Positions 34,140 through 45,110 of a stretch of DNA of 64,000 nucleotides are shown piece by piece. Below the pieces are notes generated by a model. The model made no database searches and was not told where the DNA came from. It saw only the letters and a program-made list of their open reading frames with translations. Each line of letters opens with the position of its first letter. Positions within the stretch are counted from its first letter, which is position 1. The stretch is from Molossus alvarezi (lineage: Eukaryota > Chordata > Mammalia > Chiroptera > Molossidae): positions 97,399,827 to 97,463,826 of the forward strand of contig CM073891.1 of NCBI GenBank assembly GCA_037176705.1, given 5' to 3'. The position numbers and the translations under genes were made by a program.

Positions 34140-35030
34140 TCTTTGCCTAAATTGGTGGGTTTTTCCCCCCACTGTTGCCCTTCCCATTCACGGACCATGA
34201 CACACTACAGCACAGATAGTTTTCTCCCCAATGCAAATCTAATTATGTCATTCCCCACATCAAAACTTTTCAATGGCTTCCCACTGCTCCTAGGATATAA
34301 CCCAAACTCTTAACATGGCCACCAAAGCTCTGCTCGACCTGGTTCCTTCCTACCTCTTACGCCACACTGGCCACCTCTAAAATCCTACAAAGCACCAGTC
34401 CCCCTGCGCCAGGGCCTCTGCACACACTGTTCCCTCTGCGTGGAACGCCTGTCCTCTTGGTCATAGCCACCTGTCACAGCTGAGAGGCCTAATGCCACCA
34501 GCCTAAATCACACCACGGTATTCTCGCTCTCAAAAGCACTCTGTACTTTTCCTACTAAGCTTTCATCACAATCTGTATTTACTTATTTGTATTTTTTTTT
34601 TTTTTTTTTTATCCTCACCCGAGGACATTTTTCCATTTTTTGTTCAGGTAGAGTGGGAGGGAGAGAGAGGAACAGAGAGAGAGAAACATCGATGTGAAAG
34701 GGACACATCGAGTGGCTGCCACCCGCATCACTGACCAGGGCCGTGGACAAACTGCAACCGAGGTACGTGCCCTTTAGCGGGAACCGAACCCGGGTCTCTC
34801 TGGACCGCAGGCCAATGCTCTAACCGCTGAGCCAAACCGGCCAGGGCTACTTATTTGTATTTTTTGAAGGCCTACCCCCACTGGACAATAAAAGCTTCAT
34901 GAGAAGCAGAGATCATTCCTATTTAATTCATCCCTTAATCATCCTTAATCATCATTCTCTACCGAGAATTTAGTTCAGCCCTTGGCAACTTGTGACCCAT
35001 CAATACATATTTGGTAAACAAATAAATAAA
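34140..35030 (+). mobile_element. L2 LINE 3' part, split by a Ves
   Basis: 'ATTATGTCATTCCCCACATCAAAAC', 'CAATGGCTTCCCACTGC', 'GGGCCTCTGCACACACTGTTCC', resuming after the SINE with 'GGACAATAAAAGCTTCATGAG' and 'ACATATTTGGTAAACAAATAAATAAAAG'. Confidence 0.7.
34598..34847 (-). repeat. Ves SINE (minus)
   Basis: Perfect TSD TACTTATTTGTATTTTTT (from 34,580 and from 34,848). Inside L2. Confidence 0.94.
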
Positions 35031-35130
35031 AGACTGAGAAGAGGGCAAGGACACAAAGGACAAATCCAGTTATTTCAGTCAACTTGTGATCTACAACCAA
35101 AACACCTCACAATCCTAAATCTAATCCTGG

Positions 35131-35212
35131 GCCAAACCCTTGACCGGAACTGAACCCAAGACCTTTCAGTCCGTGGGCCAACATTCTAACCGCTGAGCCA
35201 AACCAGCAGGGC
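35131..35212 (-). repeat. Ves SINE head fragment (minus)
   Basis: Only the tRNA-like head remains ('CTTGACCGGAACTGAACCC' to 'AACCAGCAGGGC'). The tail half is lost. Confidence 0.75.
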
Positions 35213-36214
35213 CAGACTCCACTGTTCTAAACAGCATGCTCTTGAAGACCATGGGTTATGCAGTTAGAATCAAATTTTGCACAGTAACTTGCATAGTTGT
35301 CATATGATTCGATCATTCATCATCATATTTCCAACTGAAGTTTTAGTTTCCCTGTATTACATGAATGTTTCTAACTTTAAGAGTTACACAGAATATTTTA
35401 AAATATGATATCTGAGTCTCAATTATCAATACCAACTCCCTCAAATTACACTGCAACCACCTGATCGCTTCCTCCTTTGAGGAGGTACATGTTTATTCAT
35501 TAACGCTTTGCTGTGAGCATTGTCTTCAGAGTCCCTCTGATGCTCTCAACAGTATATTATTTGCTTCACTGCATGTAGGGGGACCTTGTATCCATGCAGA
35601 GACTTAAACCGGGTGGAAGGAGAACAGTGACTGAGAGTCTAGCTGTGGCTGTTCTCTTTTTACAAGGTTCTTCTTTAAACATCTCAGGTATTTCTATAAC
35701 TGCCCTATTAACATTTCCAAAGGCATTTCTCAGCTTCTATACAGCCAAATGATTTCCAGGTCCTTTTCAGAGGTAAGTCTGTCTTCCATGACTCTCTCTG
35801 GCTGCACCAGTTTGCACACATTTCCGATCCCCAGACTCCAGGGCTATCTGGTTCTTGGTGGATTCCACACTGGAATATTTTATAAATGTAATGTATTTTA
35901 TGTGCTGAACCACAATCCACAGATAAAACTGGAGAAAGTTGGATTTTTGATACAATTATTCAACTCTTGAATACTATTGAATCTTGTTTCATTTCACCAA
36001 GAAATTCCAAACCATTTGCATTATTTACTGAGTTATTATCAACCTATAATTTACTGACTAGAAACTATGCTTTCTTCATATGCTATTAGTGTCAATATAA
36101 AACAACACTGCTAAAATCAGGATAAATCCCAAAAAAACCTAAAAGTGTATGACCTGGTATAAAAATTCTAGAACTGTATGTATGGCCAGCATCAGTAACA
36201 TGAGAGGATGAAGA
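35213..36214. other. Unique sequence with a weak plus splice pair
   Basis: At about 35,686-35,772 a plus segment runs from acceptor 'CATCTCAG' to donor GTAAGT with an open frame (SQMISRSFSE end). The acceptor tract is poor and the opposite strand also looks exon-like, so I do not call it. Confidence 0.3.
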
Positions 36215-36305
36215 AGTAACATTAATTGAGTACCTACTACGTGCCAGCTATTTTATCCACATTATCATATGTAATCCTATAACAGCCTTGTTTTGTAGGT
36301 ATACA
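36215..36305 (-). repeat. MIR/L2-type fragment (minus)
   Basis: 'AATTGAGTACCTACTACGTGCCAGCTA', 'CATTATCATATGTAATCCTATAACAGCC': reversed 3' part of an ancient MIR-like repeat. Confidence 0.55.
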
Positions 36306-36711
36306 GCACCAGACTTCTAAACCCCCACGACGCCTTTTTAAATCCCACCAGTCACCCTTTTACATGCTGGTTAGGTGTGATTCAGTCTTAAGGAATAGAA
36401 ATTGATCAGTTTTTACCAGAATAAGCAGCTAATAATTAATGCCTATAACAGAACTGCTGTATGTAGTAAACATGGAAAGATCGATCTTAAACCTATAGGA
36501 CAGGCTACAGTATTTTCAAGTTTCTCAGTGAACCCAGCCTAGCAGGCTCAGGTATACCAATATTCTTCAAAGAAACTGCACTATGATGACCAAACTCAAG
36601 TTTTTCAGTTCAGGTTTTCAAAAAAAATGGAGTTTGTTGCATTTGTCCCTCAAATATTTCAGGTGAAAGTTGTTTCCTCCATGTCACGTAAGTTGTGAAG
36701 TCTTAAATTAC

Positions 36712-36801
36712 TTTCTGTCACGAACACTTAAATTAAGGAGCGCAAGCTCTTTGATGAAATAGATTCCATTGCTGTCCTTCACTGTGAAGTGAACTAGGCT
36801 T
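36712..36801 (-). CDS. Possible exon (minus), unrecognised protein
   Basis: 90 nt. The acceptor ends GTGTTTGCCCATTCAG (good pyrimidine tract). The donor GTAATT (plus 36,706-36,711) is of middling strength. The single open frame is one base, 29 codons, two bases, and includes FTVKDSNGIYFIKELALLN. Its exit phase fits 32,509-32,610. The composition, alternating hydrophobic and charged, resembles a beta-strand-rich domain, but I recognise no family. Confidence 0.4.
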
Positions 36802-38045
36802 CTGAATGGGCAAACACAGAAACCCCACCCTTAACATTCCAAGAAAAAGGTTGCTTCCTTCCTTCAAAGCGTAGAAGCTTCACATTAATCTCCAAAATAA
36901 AATATTCCCAACTGCAGGTGTTAGCCTTGAGATGAATACAACAAAATCAGCACCCATACCAAAACTACACTGACACCCACTCTTTTAGAGAAAAATCAAT
37001 CTAACGGTCCTATGGACAACTGTGATTTTCTAAGCTTCTTTCCCGAGTATGGCTTCAAACCAACAGGTGTGCCCGCAAAGCTCTCCTGGCCCCGGCCCCT
37101 GCACCTGCACCTGCACCAGCCAGCACACGCACCTCGAAGCGTGGTGTTCCAGACTCCGTAGGTCTGCCCCTGGAGAGCCTAGTCCATGTGCACTGCACTC
37201 CTGGGTCTTTTACATAACTGTGGTTGAAGATATTTTTCACTAGGTTCTTTAAACAAAGATTCACGTGATAAATTTCTGCTCAAGTTTAGTTCCAGGAAAT
37301 GTTTGGTTTCTGCAGATGTTTATATGCTTCCGGTTGTCAGTACATGAAAACAATAGAATTCTGTGTTTCTTTTTCTCACTTGAGCAAGCAGAAAATGTAA
37401 AATCAAATATATGACCCAAATCTACTCTGTACTGATAAGCAGGAGTACTTAATCTTTCAACTTCTTTTAGTTGAGGTGGGTTTTATTTTTTATAAAGTTA
37501 CTTAATCTTTTCGCCTGCAATGTGTAAGCTGTTTTAAGTGTTTTCAGAACCAAGAAAAGCTACAAAATGTCAAAGACATGTATGATGTTGATCTGCTTAT
37601 AAATTCCAGAATAAAATAGAATAAAAAAGAAAGGTAATGTGGTGTTTATACACTGAGAAGGGGCATAAATGCCCATAAGTAAATTCTCTGCTACTGAAAA
37701 GATACAAAAGTTGCCATAGAGAAACAAAACCGCAAGCTCCCCACTTCATATAAACCTGGTTCACAAACTCCAACACAAACATGCTCTTGGTTGAATTTCC
37801 TTACCAATATGGAAATGCCTGACAAATTTACAAACTACTTTTAGTAAGAGAGTTATTCAAACATTATTTTGAAAATCGAAAACATTTTGGAAAGCAGAAC
37901 TGAACTGGCTTTATGACGGATGTGCATGGTAAGTCACTTCATTTGGAAAGCAGTCTGGATTCCATGTGCGGGGTCGTCAGCCAAAAGCTGCCTTTAGCTC
38001 CTTCACCCCTTCTCAGTACCTATGTTCAGCACTAAGTGGCTCCTA
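36802..38045. other. Unique sequence, possible intron
   Basis: A short CACCTG-type tandem is at 37,095-37,115. One further splice-bordered minus segment near 37,636-37,677 is too short and phase-inconsistent to call. Confidence 0.3.
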
Positions 38046-38093
38046 ATAAGTAACTAAAGTAATAAGTAACTAAAGTAATAAGTAACAAAAGTA
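38046..38093. repeat. 16-bp unit, three tandem copies
   Basis: TAATAAGTAACTAAAG occurs three times head-to-tail; the third copy has C-T to C-A changes. Confidence 0.85.
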
Positions 38094-38331
38094 TCCATTA
38101 AAATCTTGAAGCTATTTATTACTATATTTATACTTTCACAAAGCATTTGACACAGCCTATAAAAATTCAGATATTACAATAAAATCGTAGTTTATAAATA
38201 TAAAAATTCAGACAAGGGGAAAAAAGCATGCAACTATGTAGGCCAGAAGGTTTCTTAAACATAGCCATAAATTTGGCCCTATACTATCTAGTTGATAAAG
38301 CTAAAAGAGAACCACCAATTACAAAATTCAC

Positions 38332-38389
38332 ACTGGCCATGACAGATTGGTAAATCTCAGGAGAAACAGAATTTGTCTGGCATGCAAAT
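38332..38389 (-). CDS. Weak possible exon (minus)
   Basis: 58 nt, acceptor ATATTTCTCAG, donor GTGAAT. The frame LHARQILFLLRFTNLSWP enters after two bases and leaves two. It fits both the segment at 40,187-40,236 and that at 36,712-36,801. An alternative donor 10 bases on gives a different frame, so the call is fragile. Confidence 0.15.
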
Positions 38390-38565
38390 CTGAGAAATAT
38401 TTCTCTGGTAGATTATTATGTAAATAATACACTGGGGTCTTTAATACTGTCCCTGAGAGATATACTAATTGGTTCATCCAGCAGTTTCTTATAGTATGTA
38501 ACATACACAGTAAAAATATATAAAGCTCTCTGATAATCTGGATGAATAAAAAATAAAACCTAAAA

Positions 38566-39270
38566 AGTGTCCAATAGAACTTTCTGCAATGATGCAAATG
38601 TTCTACCTCTAACTACACTGCCCACCTCTACCCGCCCTGCCCACCCCGCACGGCCCACCCCTCCCCACACGGCCCACCCCTCCCCGCACTGCTCACCCCT
38701 CCCCATACTGCTCACCCCTCCCCGCACGGCTCACCCCTCCCCGCACAGCCCACCCCTCCCCACACGGCCCACCCCTCCGCGCACTGGCTCCCCGCACTGC
38801 CCACCCCTACCCGCACTGCCCGCCCCTACCCGCACTGCCCATCTCTACCCGCATTGCCCACCTGTACCTACCCCTACCTCCACTGCCCACCTCTACCCGC
38901 ACTGCCCACCTGTACCTACCTCTACCTGCACGGCCCACCTCTACCCGCACGGCCCGCCTCTACCCGCACGGCCCGCCCCCCCCCGCAGGGCCCGCCCCTC
39001 CCCGCACTGCCCGCCCCTCCCCGCACTGCCCACCTCTACCCGCACTGCCCACCTCTACCTACCCCTACCCGCACTGCCCACCTCTACCTGCACTGCCCAC
39101 CTCTATCTATATTGTCCAATATGGTCGCCACTAGTTGCATGTGGCTATGGAGCACTTGAAATGAGGTTAGTGCAACCCAGAAATTAAATTTTTAATTATA
39201 TTTAATTTTAATTTAATAGCCATATTAGGAAAGTAAATATCTACCCATTGGACCACATAGGTCTAAAGCA
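38566..39270 (-). mobile_element. hAT-type MER relic holding a minisatellite
   Basis: Left part 'GTCCAATAGAACTTTCTGCAATGATG'. Right part from 39,113 'TTGTCCAATATGGTCGCCACTAG', 'GAGCACTTGAAATGAGG', AT-rich block, 'TAATAGCCATATTAGG'. These are the outer parts of the same element as at 72-280 and 612-828, read with the opposite orientation of some blocks. The middle is replaced by the tandem array. Confidence 0.65.
38607..39119. repeat. 19-bp C-rich minisatellite, about 27 units
   Basis: The unit is CTCTACCCGCACTGCCCAC with two main variants: a CCCCTCCCCG type (about 38,650-38,790 and 38,985-39,035) and CTCTACCCG / CCCCTACCCG types. Some units are shortened. The last segment, CTCTATCTATATTGTCCAA (39,101-39,119), belongs to the flanking hAT-type element and aligns base for base with the unit. 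All-frame openness (206-codon plus frame) comes from the lack of A/T-rich stops, not from coding. Confidence 0.92.
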
Positions 39271-39885
39271 TTAGTTATCAAACATTTTTTAGTAGCATAT
39301 TTTGGGGCTGGCAAACATATACGGACTCGAACAAATAAAAAAATAAAAATGGTATATTGTATATATTTATTTTTATAAGTTTGGATTTATAATATTAATT
39401 TATAGCCAATGAGAATATAAGTTTTCCAATACATAAAAATTAGAAACTAAAAGTTATAAGTGAAGTTATCAACTTATTTAGATCAGCCTCAATAAACTTC
39501 ATTTCTGTATTCTGACTGAATGCACGGTGCACACCCACGTGGGACTTCTGCCTACACATTCTGAGCTGCCCAGCTACTAAAGGCCACACACACCAGCCAT
39601 CTACTCAGAAAGCCTAAGAAACAGCCTGCCAGCAGGGCAGTCTCAAGTGCTCCTCTCTGTGAAGTTTCTCCAGTGGTCCACATGGCCCTCCAGCACCTTC
39701 TCTCTGTGGTATTCAGATGAGAACCCAGGTGCAAGGAAATGAGAATCACAGGGTGGGTGCAGAGTCATGCTACCTTAGAAGCTTTCTGTCCCAAATAGAA
39801 ACCAATATCTCACTAGTCCAAACAACAGCTTCTAGAGTCTTCACAAAGTTTATACCCATCTCTGCAATGTGCCCCTAGGGAAGCT
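39271..39885. other. Possible old hAT relic, otherwise unassigned
   Basis: 'CAACTTATTTAGATCAGCCTCAATAAACTTCATTTC' and 'GGGACTTCTGCCTACACATTCTGAG' recall an old DNA transposon, but I cannot assign it. Confidence 0.3.
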
Positions 39886-39900
39886 CAAAGCTATTGCTTC

Positions 39901-40099
39901 ATTTTTTTATTTTTTTTTTTAGAGAGAGAGGAAGGGAGAGAGAGAGAAACAATGATGTGAGAAACACGGACTGGCTGCCTCCTGCACACCCCCTAACGGG
40001 GATCGAGTCACAACCTGGTCATGTGCCCTGACCAGGAATCAAACCGGGACCTCTCAGTCCCTGGGACAACACTCAATCCACTGAGCCACACCAGCCAGG
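39901..40099 (-). repeat. Ves SINE (minus)
   Basis: Perfect TSD CAAAGCTATTGCTTC at 39,886-39,900 and 40,100-40,114. Short GA tract. Confidence 0.94.
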
Positions 40100-40186
40100 C
40101 AAAGCTATTGCTTCTAACCAATGATTTAGAGTTCATGTGTAGTTCCTCCCAGTGCTAACACATTTACCAAGTAAATATCACTTTAC

Positions 40187-40236
40187 CATAAGCAATGTTT
40201 CCTAGTAACATGGTTGATTTTCCACTTTTATCAGGA
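40187..40236 (-). CDS. Weak possible exon (minus)
   Basis: 50 nt with a very good acceptor (CTTTTTACTCATTTCCTCTGAG) and donor GTAAAG. The single open frame reads PDKSGKSTMLLGNIAY, entering after one base and leaving one. The GKST text resembles a P-loop only superficially. A plus-strand acceptor overlaps the same site. Confidence 0.22.
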
Positions 40237-40439
40237 CTCAGAGGAAATGAGTAAAAAGTTCTTCCAATGTCAGATTTTCCTTAGAGAATGAGAAATGGTT
40301 TTGTTAATTCTTTAACCACCACGCATGATTTTGAAAAGTAATCCTAGCATACAAAGAACAAAAAAGAACTTCCTTAACATATAAGCCTATAATAAAATCA
40401 CACTTAATGATTAAATAATAAAAGTATTTCCTTTAAAAA

Positions 40440-41345
40440 CCAGAAAATGAGACCAAGGTGACTACAACCATCACTTCTCTTTAGTAGAGATCCTAGTCAA
40501 TGGAATGAGAGAAACGGAATGAAATATAAAAAATTTAATGAAGTGACTGTCCTTATCTCCAAGTGATAATTGTTTATATAGAGAATTAGGAAGGAAAGCT
40601 ATTTAGACTAATACAAAATAAGTTCATCAATGTTGATGGATATAAGGTCAATAGGCAAAGAATAATATAACACCTAAAAGCCAAAAAACACTACTTGGCA
40701 ATTTTCTTTTTTTTGTTCAGACAGAGTGGGAGGGAGAGAGAGGAAGAGAGAGAGAAACATCGATGTGAAAGGGACACATCGAGTGGCTGCCACCTGCACA
40801 ACCAACCAGGGCCGGGGACAAACTGTAACCGAAGTACGTGCCCTTAGCTGGAACCAAACCCGGGTCTCTCTGGACCGCAGGCCGACGCTCTAACCGCTGA
40901 GCAAAACCGGCCAGGGCCTACTTAGCAATTTTAATAGAAAAGGCTACCACTTAAAATTGCAACTTAAAAAACAAAACTAAACTGAACAAAAAAAACCCCA
41001 AGACCATGGACAGAGAGGCCAGACTGGTGGTTGCCTGAGGCAGGGAGTAGGAGGATGGGCGAAATAGGGACATGGGGTCAAAAGGTACAAATTTCCAGTC
41101 ATCAAGTGAGGAAGTCACGGGGATGTAATATACAGTGTGGTGTTTACAGTTCGTAATACTGTATTACATATTTGAAATTAGCTAGGAGAGTGAGTCCTAC
41201 AAGTTCTCATCACAAGAAAAAGAAATCTGTAACTGTGTATGGTGACAGATGTTAACTAGATTTATTGTGGTAATTGTTTCATTATGTTGTACACCAGAAA
41301 CTAATATAATGCTATAGATAAACTGTATCTCAATAAAAATAAAAA
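40440..41345 (+). mobile_element. L1 ORF2 fragment and 3' end
   Basis: Old ORF2 text ('GAAATATAAAAAATTTAATGAAG', 'TGATGGATATAAGGTCAATAGG') is interrupted by a Ves. The 3' UTR follows from about 41,005 ('GACTGGTGGTTGCCTGAGGCAGGG', 'GTTCTCATCACAAGAAAAAG', 'TTGTACACCAGAAACTAATATAATG') to an A-rich tail (AATAAAA repeats, 41,333-41,360). Confidence 0.72.
40706..40917 (-). repeat. Ves SINE lacking its usual 3' end (minus)
   Basis: TSD CTACTTGGCAATTTT (40,691-40,705) against CTACTTAGCAATTTT (40,918-40,932). The T-run is followed directly by GTTCAGACAGAG, so the last part of the SINE (…GGAAAAATGTCCTCGGGTG…) is absent although the TSD is intact. Confidence 0.92.
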
Positions 41346-41360
41346 ATAAAAATAAAAAAA

Positions 41361-41735
41361 CCCACCCACATCAAATCAGAATCAAAATCAATCAACATAT
41401 TTACAAACTTTCTTAGTTCTGATTTTCTGTTTATGGTATTTCATTTTATGTATTTTTGCTATAGAATTACCTCACATCCTCTTGGAAAAAAAGGCAAGCT
41501 ATTAATAATAAAAAGAACCATTCTTTAACAAATCCCACGAAATCCATGTACGTAAACACAGAACAGAAGAACCAGTTGGGAGGAACCAAACACTGACATA
41601 GCAGCCTTGAATCAGGTGTCAAGACAAATGGCTCCATCAGAACTTGCAGGGGATTCAAACAGGGCAGGAGGTCAGGGCTCTTACCTCCTTTTTGGCCACC
41701 AAAAAACAAACAAACAAACAAACAAAAAACCTCAC
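41361..41735. other. Unique sequence ending in (CAAA)n
   Basis: A CAAA repeat lies at 41,701-41,727. A minus GTAAGA site near 41,680 has no acceptable exon upstream. Confidence 0.35.
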
Positions 41736-41951
41736 AGCCTGGCCGGTGTTGCTCCGTGGTTGAGCATCGACCCATGCACCAAGGGGTTGCCAGTTCGATT
41801 CCCAGTCAGGGCACATGCCCAGGCTGTGGGCCAAATCCTCAGTGGGGTGCATGCAGGAGGCGGCTAATTGATGTTCTCTCTCATCGATGTTTCTCTCTCT
41901 CTCTTCCTCTTCCTTCTTCTCTAAAATCAATAAAGAAAAAATATTAGGAAA
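41736..41951 (+). repeat. Ves SINE (plus)
   Basis: 'GCCTGGCCGGTGTTGCTCCGTGGTTGAGC', 'CCCATGCACCAAGG', 'TCTAAAATCAATAAAG'. It is next to the CAAA tract. Approximate TSD AAAAAACCTCACA / AAAAAACCACACA. Confidence 0.9.
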
Positions 41952-42139
41952 AAAACCACACAAATCCTTAAGGAATATGACAGTAACAGGAGCAGGTCAG
42001 AATCTGGGTATGAAAAGTTATTTTTGATTAAAAAAAATTCTCCATAATTCTGATACTTCCCCCTCCATCATACCAACAAAACCCCCAATCCCTGTCCCAG
42101 CTGAAATCACTGGGTTAGATTTATTCTGTAAAATTGTTA

Positions 42140-42640
42140 AGTATTTAACAAATAGTTTATTGAGCACCTACTGTGTCATTGTCAGAGGAAGTGAATATTC
42201 TTATACTTCTGCACAGTTAGAGCTTTGTGGGCACATTTTAGTGGGAGCTGGATTAAAGGGTAAGCCTTAAAACTTTTAAAAGATGACTAAATAGAAAGGA
42301 AGATACTTCTCTCCCTTGGGGCATGTGTTTACATTTCAGAAGGGTGAACTGGGGCCACTGAGATATTCCAGGGGTTAGAAACTCAAAGAGTCTCTTGACT
42401 TAGGATTATTGCTGTAAGTAATAATCTGTCCCTGGCCCAGAAACCTGTGTCTACTCTCAGGAGAATATGAATCAATAAAGGTATTAAAAACGTATCAGTC
42501 GCCAGGAACCACACTAGTTCCTAAGGAAACAACAGTGAACAAGAGAAAGCAAGTGCACAACAGGAAGATGCCGAGGGAGAGGCCGAGGCATCTAAGCAGA
42601 GACTTGAAGGATGAGGAGTCAGCCAGATGCCTGTGTTGCA
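42140..42640 (-). mobile_element. L2 LINE 3' end (minus)
   Basis: Plus view: 'TTAACAAATAGTTTATTGAGCACCTACTGTG' and, after unassigned sequence, 'CAGGAACCACACTAGTTCCTAAGG', 'ACAACAGTGAACAAGAGA', 'AGAGACTTGAAGGATGAGG': a reversed, broken L2. Confidence 0.5.
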
Positions 42641-43796
42641 AACAAGAGAAATTCCCAAACCAACCGATGTCATTGCCGTCATGTAACAAGCAATCCCGAG
42701 GAAGGGTGGCTCACCCAGCCCGACAGGGCACGAGTTGCTCCCGCTGCCCCCCTCTCCCTTCCTCAGCGTGGTGCCCAGTGTTTGGACTGGTTCCCTCGTG
42801 CCTGCAAGATGGCCAGAGCTCCGCCCGAGGCGGGCAACACTTCCCGGGACCTCTTTCCTCGGGGAGGAAAAGCCTTCAGAAGCCCCTGCCCGACTTCCTG
42901 ACATCCCCCCTCGGCCCAGAACTGCGTCACATGCTCAGGCTTAAACCATCAACTGGCGAGAATGGAACCTTCGTGACCGGGAGGCTGGGGCCCCAGCTCA
43001 CTTCCCCCAAAGGAAGGGACATGCACAGAAGAGCGGACTCTGAGTTTCTGTGAGAAGAGAGTGGTGAAAGGCTGCAGGGAAAGCTACCAAAGTATGTGCT
43101 ACTGTCATTAGGTAGCGGATCCCTTTTGCGGAATATTATATCTGGCAATAAAAGGAAATATAAAGAAAAAAAGACCACCTTATTCTTAAGCAACAGCATA
43201 TACAAGTTTAATTTGTTTTATTTTAATAGAGCAAAACTAAAAATAAATGAAACTAATAGAGCATGAACCAAGTACCACAAAGGCTGGGAGATCACACAAT
43301 AATTGAGGGAGATAAGGTTGTGAATAACCAGAATCAGTTCTGAAAAAAGATAATTATGAAATGACCAACAGGCTGACTTATGGTTAAAGGCACAAAGGTA
43401 AAAATTTAGGGATGAACAGGTATGTTTATTCAGCTGTAAGAGAGACTCTGGGGAACACTGAGACAATGCATGGGCAAATATAACGCCCACAGTGTCTGTC
43501 TTGTTGTATAAAAGGCACTCACACATACTTGATGGATGACTGAATGAATGACTAGGTTTGAATTTGAAAACTATTTGACTGGAAACTACCAAAGGTTTCT
43601 AATCAGAGGACATATATGACCAAAAGTATTTCTGATGAAAAACTATTGTTTTTAACAAGAAAGAAATAGAAGAAAACGAGACAGAAAGTGTAATCCATTG
43701 GGAAACTACTGAAATCATCCAAGCATAAAGCAATCAGGGCGTGAATCCAGGGGTTCAAGAACTGAAAACCAGAAGTACAGTTTTAAAAAGAGGTGA
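42641..43796. other. Unique sequence with CpG patch and unsupported ORF
   Basis: 42,720-42,860 is G/C-rich with several CpGs. A 172-codon plus frame (42,535-43,053) begins in L2 sequence, has no domain that I recognise and overlaps comparable minus frames. I do not call it. Confidence 0.35.
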
Positions 43797-44037
43797 GCCC
43801 TGGCTGGTTTGGCTCAGCAATTAAAGCATCAGCCCGTGGACCAGAGAGACCCAGGTTCAGTTCCCGGGATGTACCTCAGTTGCAGTTTGTCCACGGCCCC
43901 GGTTAGGGGGTCCTGTGGGTGGCAACCACTTGATGTGTCTCGCTTACGTAGATGTTTCTCTCTCTCTCTTTCTCCCTCTCTCCCTCCTGTTCTATCTGAA
44001 GATAAATGCAAAAATGTCCTCAGGTGAGGATAAAAAA
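43797..44037 (+). repeat. Ves SINE (plus)
   Basis: Perfect TSD TAAAAAGAGGTGA at 43,784-43,796 and 44,038-44,050. Confidence 0.93.
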
Positions 44038-44360
44038 TAAAAAGAGGTGATTATACATACTTCATTTATTTTATTTATAATCTCACAAACATAAAGAAGT
44101 ACTGCTGCCTATTTTAGATTCATTTATTACTGCATTATGAGAAATGGAATGACTAATCTTTAATTTAGTTTGAGTGATCCTGCATTTTAAGACGTTTTTA
44201 CAGCACTTCAATGGGACTTTTTACCCTAAGTTTCCTTTTCGATTCCAACAGGAAAGATGCTTGGCTAAATCCGCATCAGTCAGAATCGTGGTCTCTGTGG
44301 CCTCCTAGTGCTAGCTGTCTAGAATGACAGCTTCTGCAGAAATTCTTGACTAAAATTGTA

Positions 44361-44945
44361 CAGGCATACCTCGTTTTATTGCGCTTCACTTTATTGCGCT
44401 TCGCAGATACTCCAAATTGAAGACCCTCCACCAACAAAAAAGTTATGACTTGCTAGATTTAGTTTCAAATAATAGTTAATATCTTCTAGCAATAAAGGAT
44501 TTTTATTTTATTTTTTTTTTTTTTTATCCTCACCCGAGGACATTTTTCCATTTTTTGTTCAGGTAGAGTGGAAGGGAGAGAGAGGAACACAGAGAGAAAG
44601 AGAAACATCGATGTGAAAGGAACACATCGAGTGGCTGCCACCCACACGACCAACCAGGGCCGGGGACAAACTGCAACCGAGGTACCTGCCCTTAGCGGGA
44701 ACCGAACCCGGGCCTCTCAGGACCGCAGGCCGACGCTCTAACCACTTAGCCAAACGGGCCAGGGCAATAAAGGATTTTTAAATTAAGGTATGTATATTGT
44801 GTTTTTTAGACATAATGCTGTTGCATACTTAATAGACTACAGTACATTATCAACATCACTTTTATATGTACTGGGGAACCAAAAAATTCATGTGACTCAC
44901 CATTTTGCAACATCTGCTTTCCTAGCAGTCTGAACTGGTATGCCT
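44361..44945 (+). mobile_element. Tigger1-type DNA transposon, deletion derivative
   Basis: It starts CAGGCATACCTCGTTTTATTGCGC after a TA and ends GGTATGCCTA next to TA, so the terminal inverted repeats and TA target sites are visible. The 5' part jumps at about 44,415 to text from the far 3' end of the element ('GACCCTCCACCAACAAAAAAG', 'TTAGACATAATGCTGTTGCATACTTAATAG'). The whole pogo-type transposase is gone. A Ves at 44,506 splits the rest. Confidence 0.85.
44506..44764 (-). repeat. Ves SINE inside Tigger1 (minus)
   Basis: Perfect TSD CAATAAAGGATTTTTA at 44,490-44,505 and 44,765-44,780. Confidence 0.95.
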
Positions 44946-45110
44946 ATACAGATTCATTCTGTCCTCTAGTTTTTCTTCTACATTTACAGAAAGTGATAAC
45001 GACATCCCCCAAAATAACATCCCAGACACTATTCACAAGTATACTACGGCTATGACAAAGGTAAGCAAAATATCTACAAAGCTGAGAGTCATTAGATCAT
45101 TGACACTTAC

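Noticed and set aside
35686..35772. Plus exon ending at a GTAAGT
   Set aside because: Poor acceptor and no matching neighbour; a comparable reading exists on the minus strand.
38567..39187. 206-codon plus ORF rich in Pro/His/Thr
   Set aside because: It is the 19-bp minisatellite read through; the array lacks stop codons in several frames because of its composition.
42535..43053. 172-codon plus ORF
   Set aside because: It starts in L2 sequence, has overlapping long frames on the other strand, and no domain or splice support.
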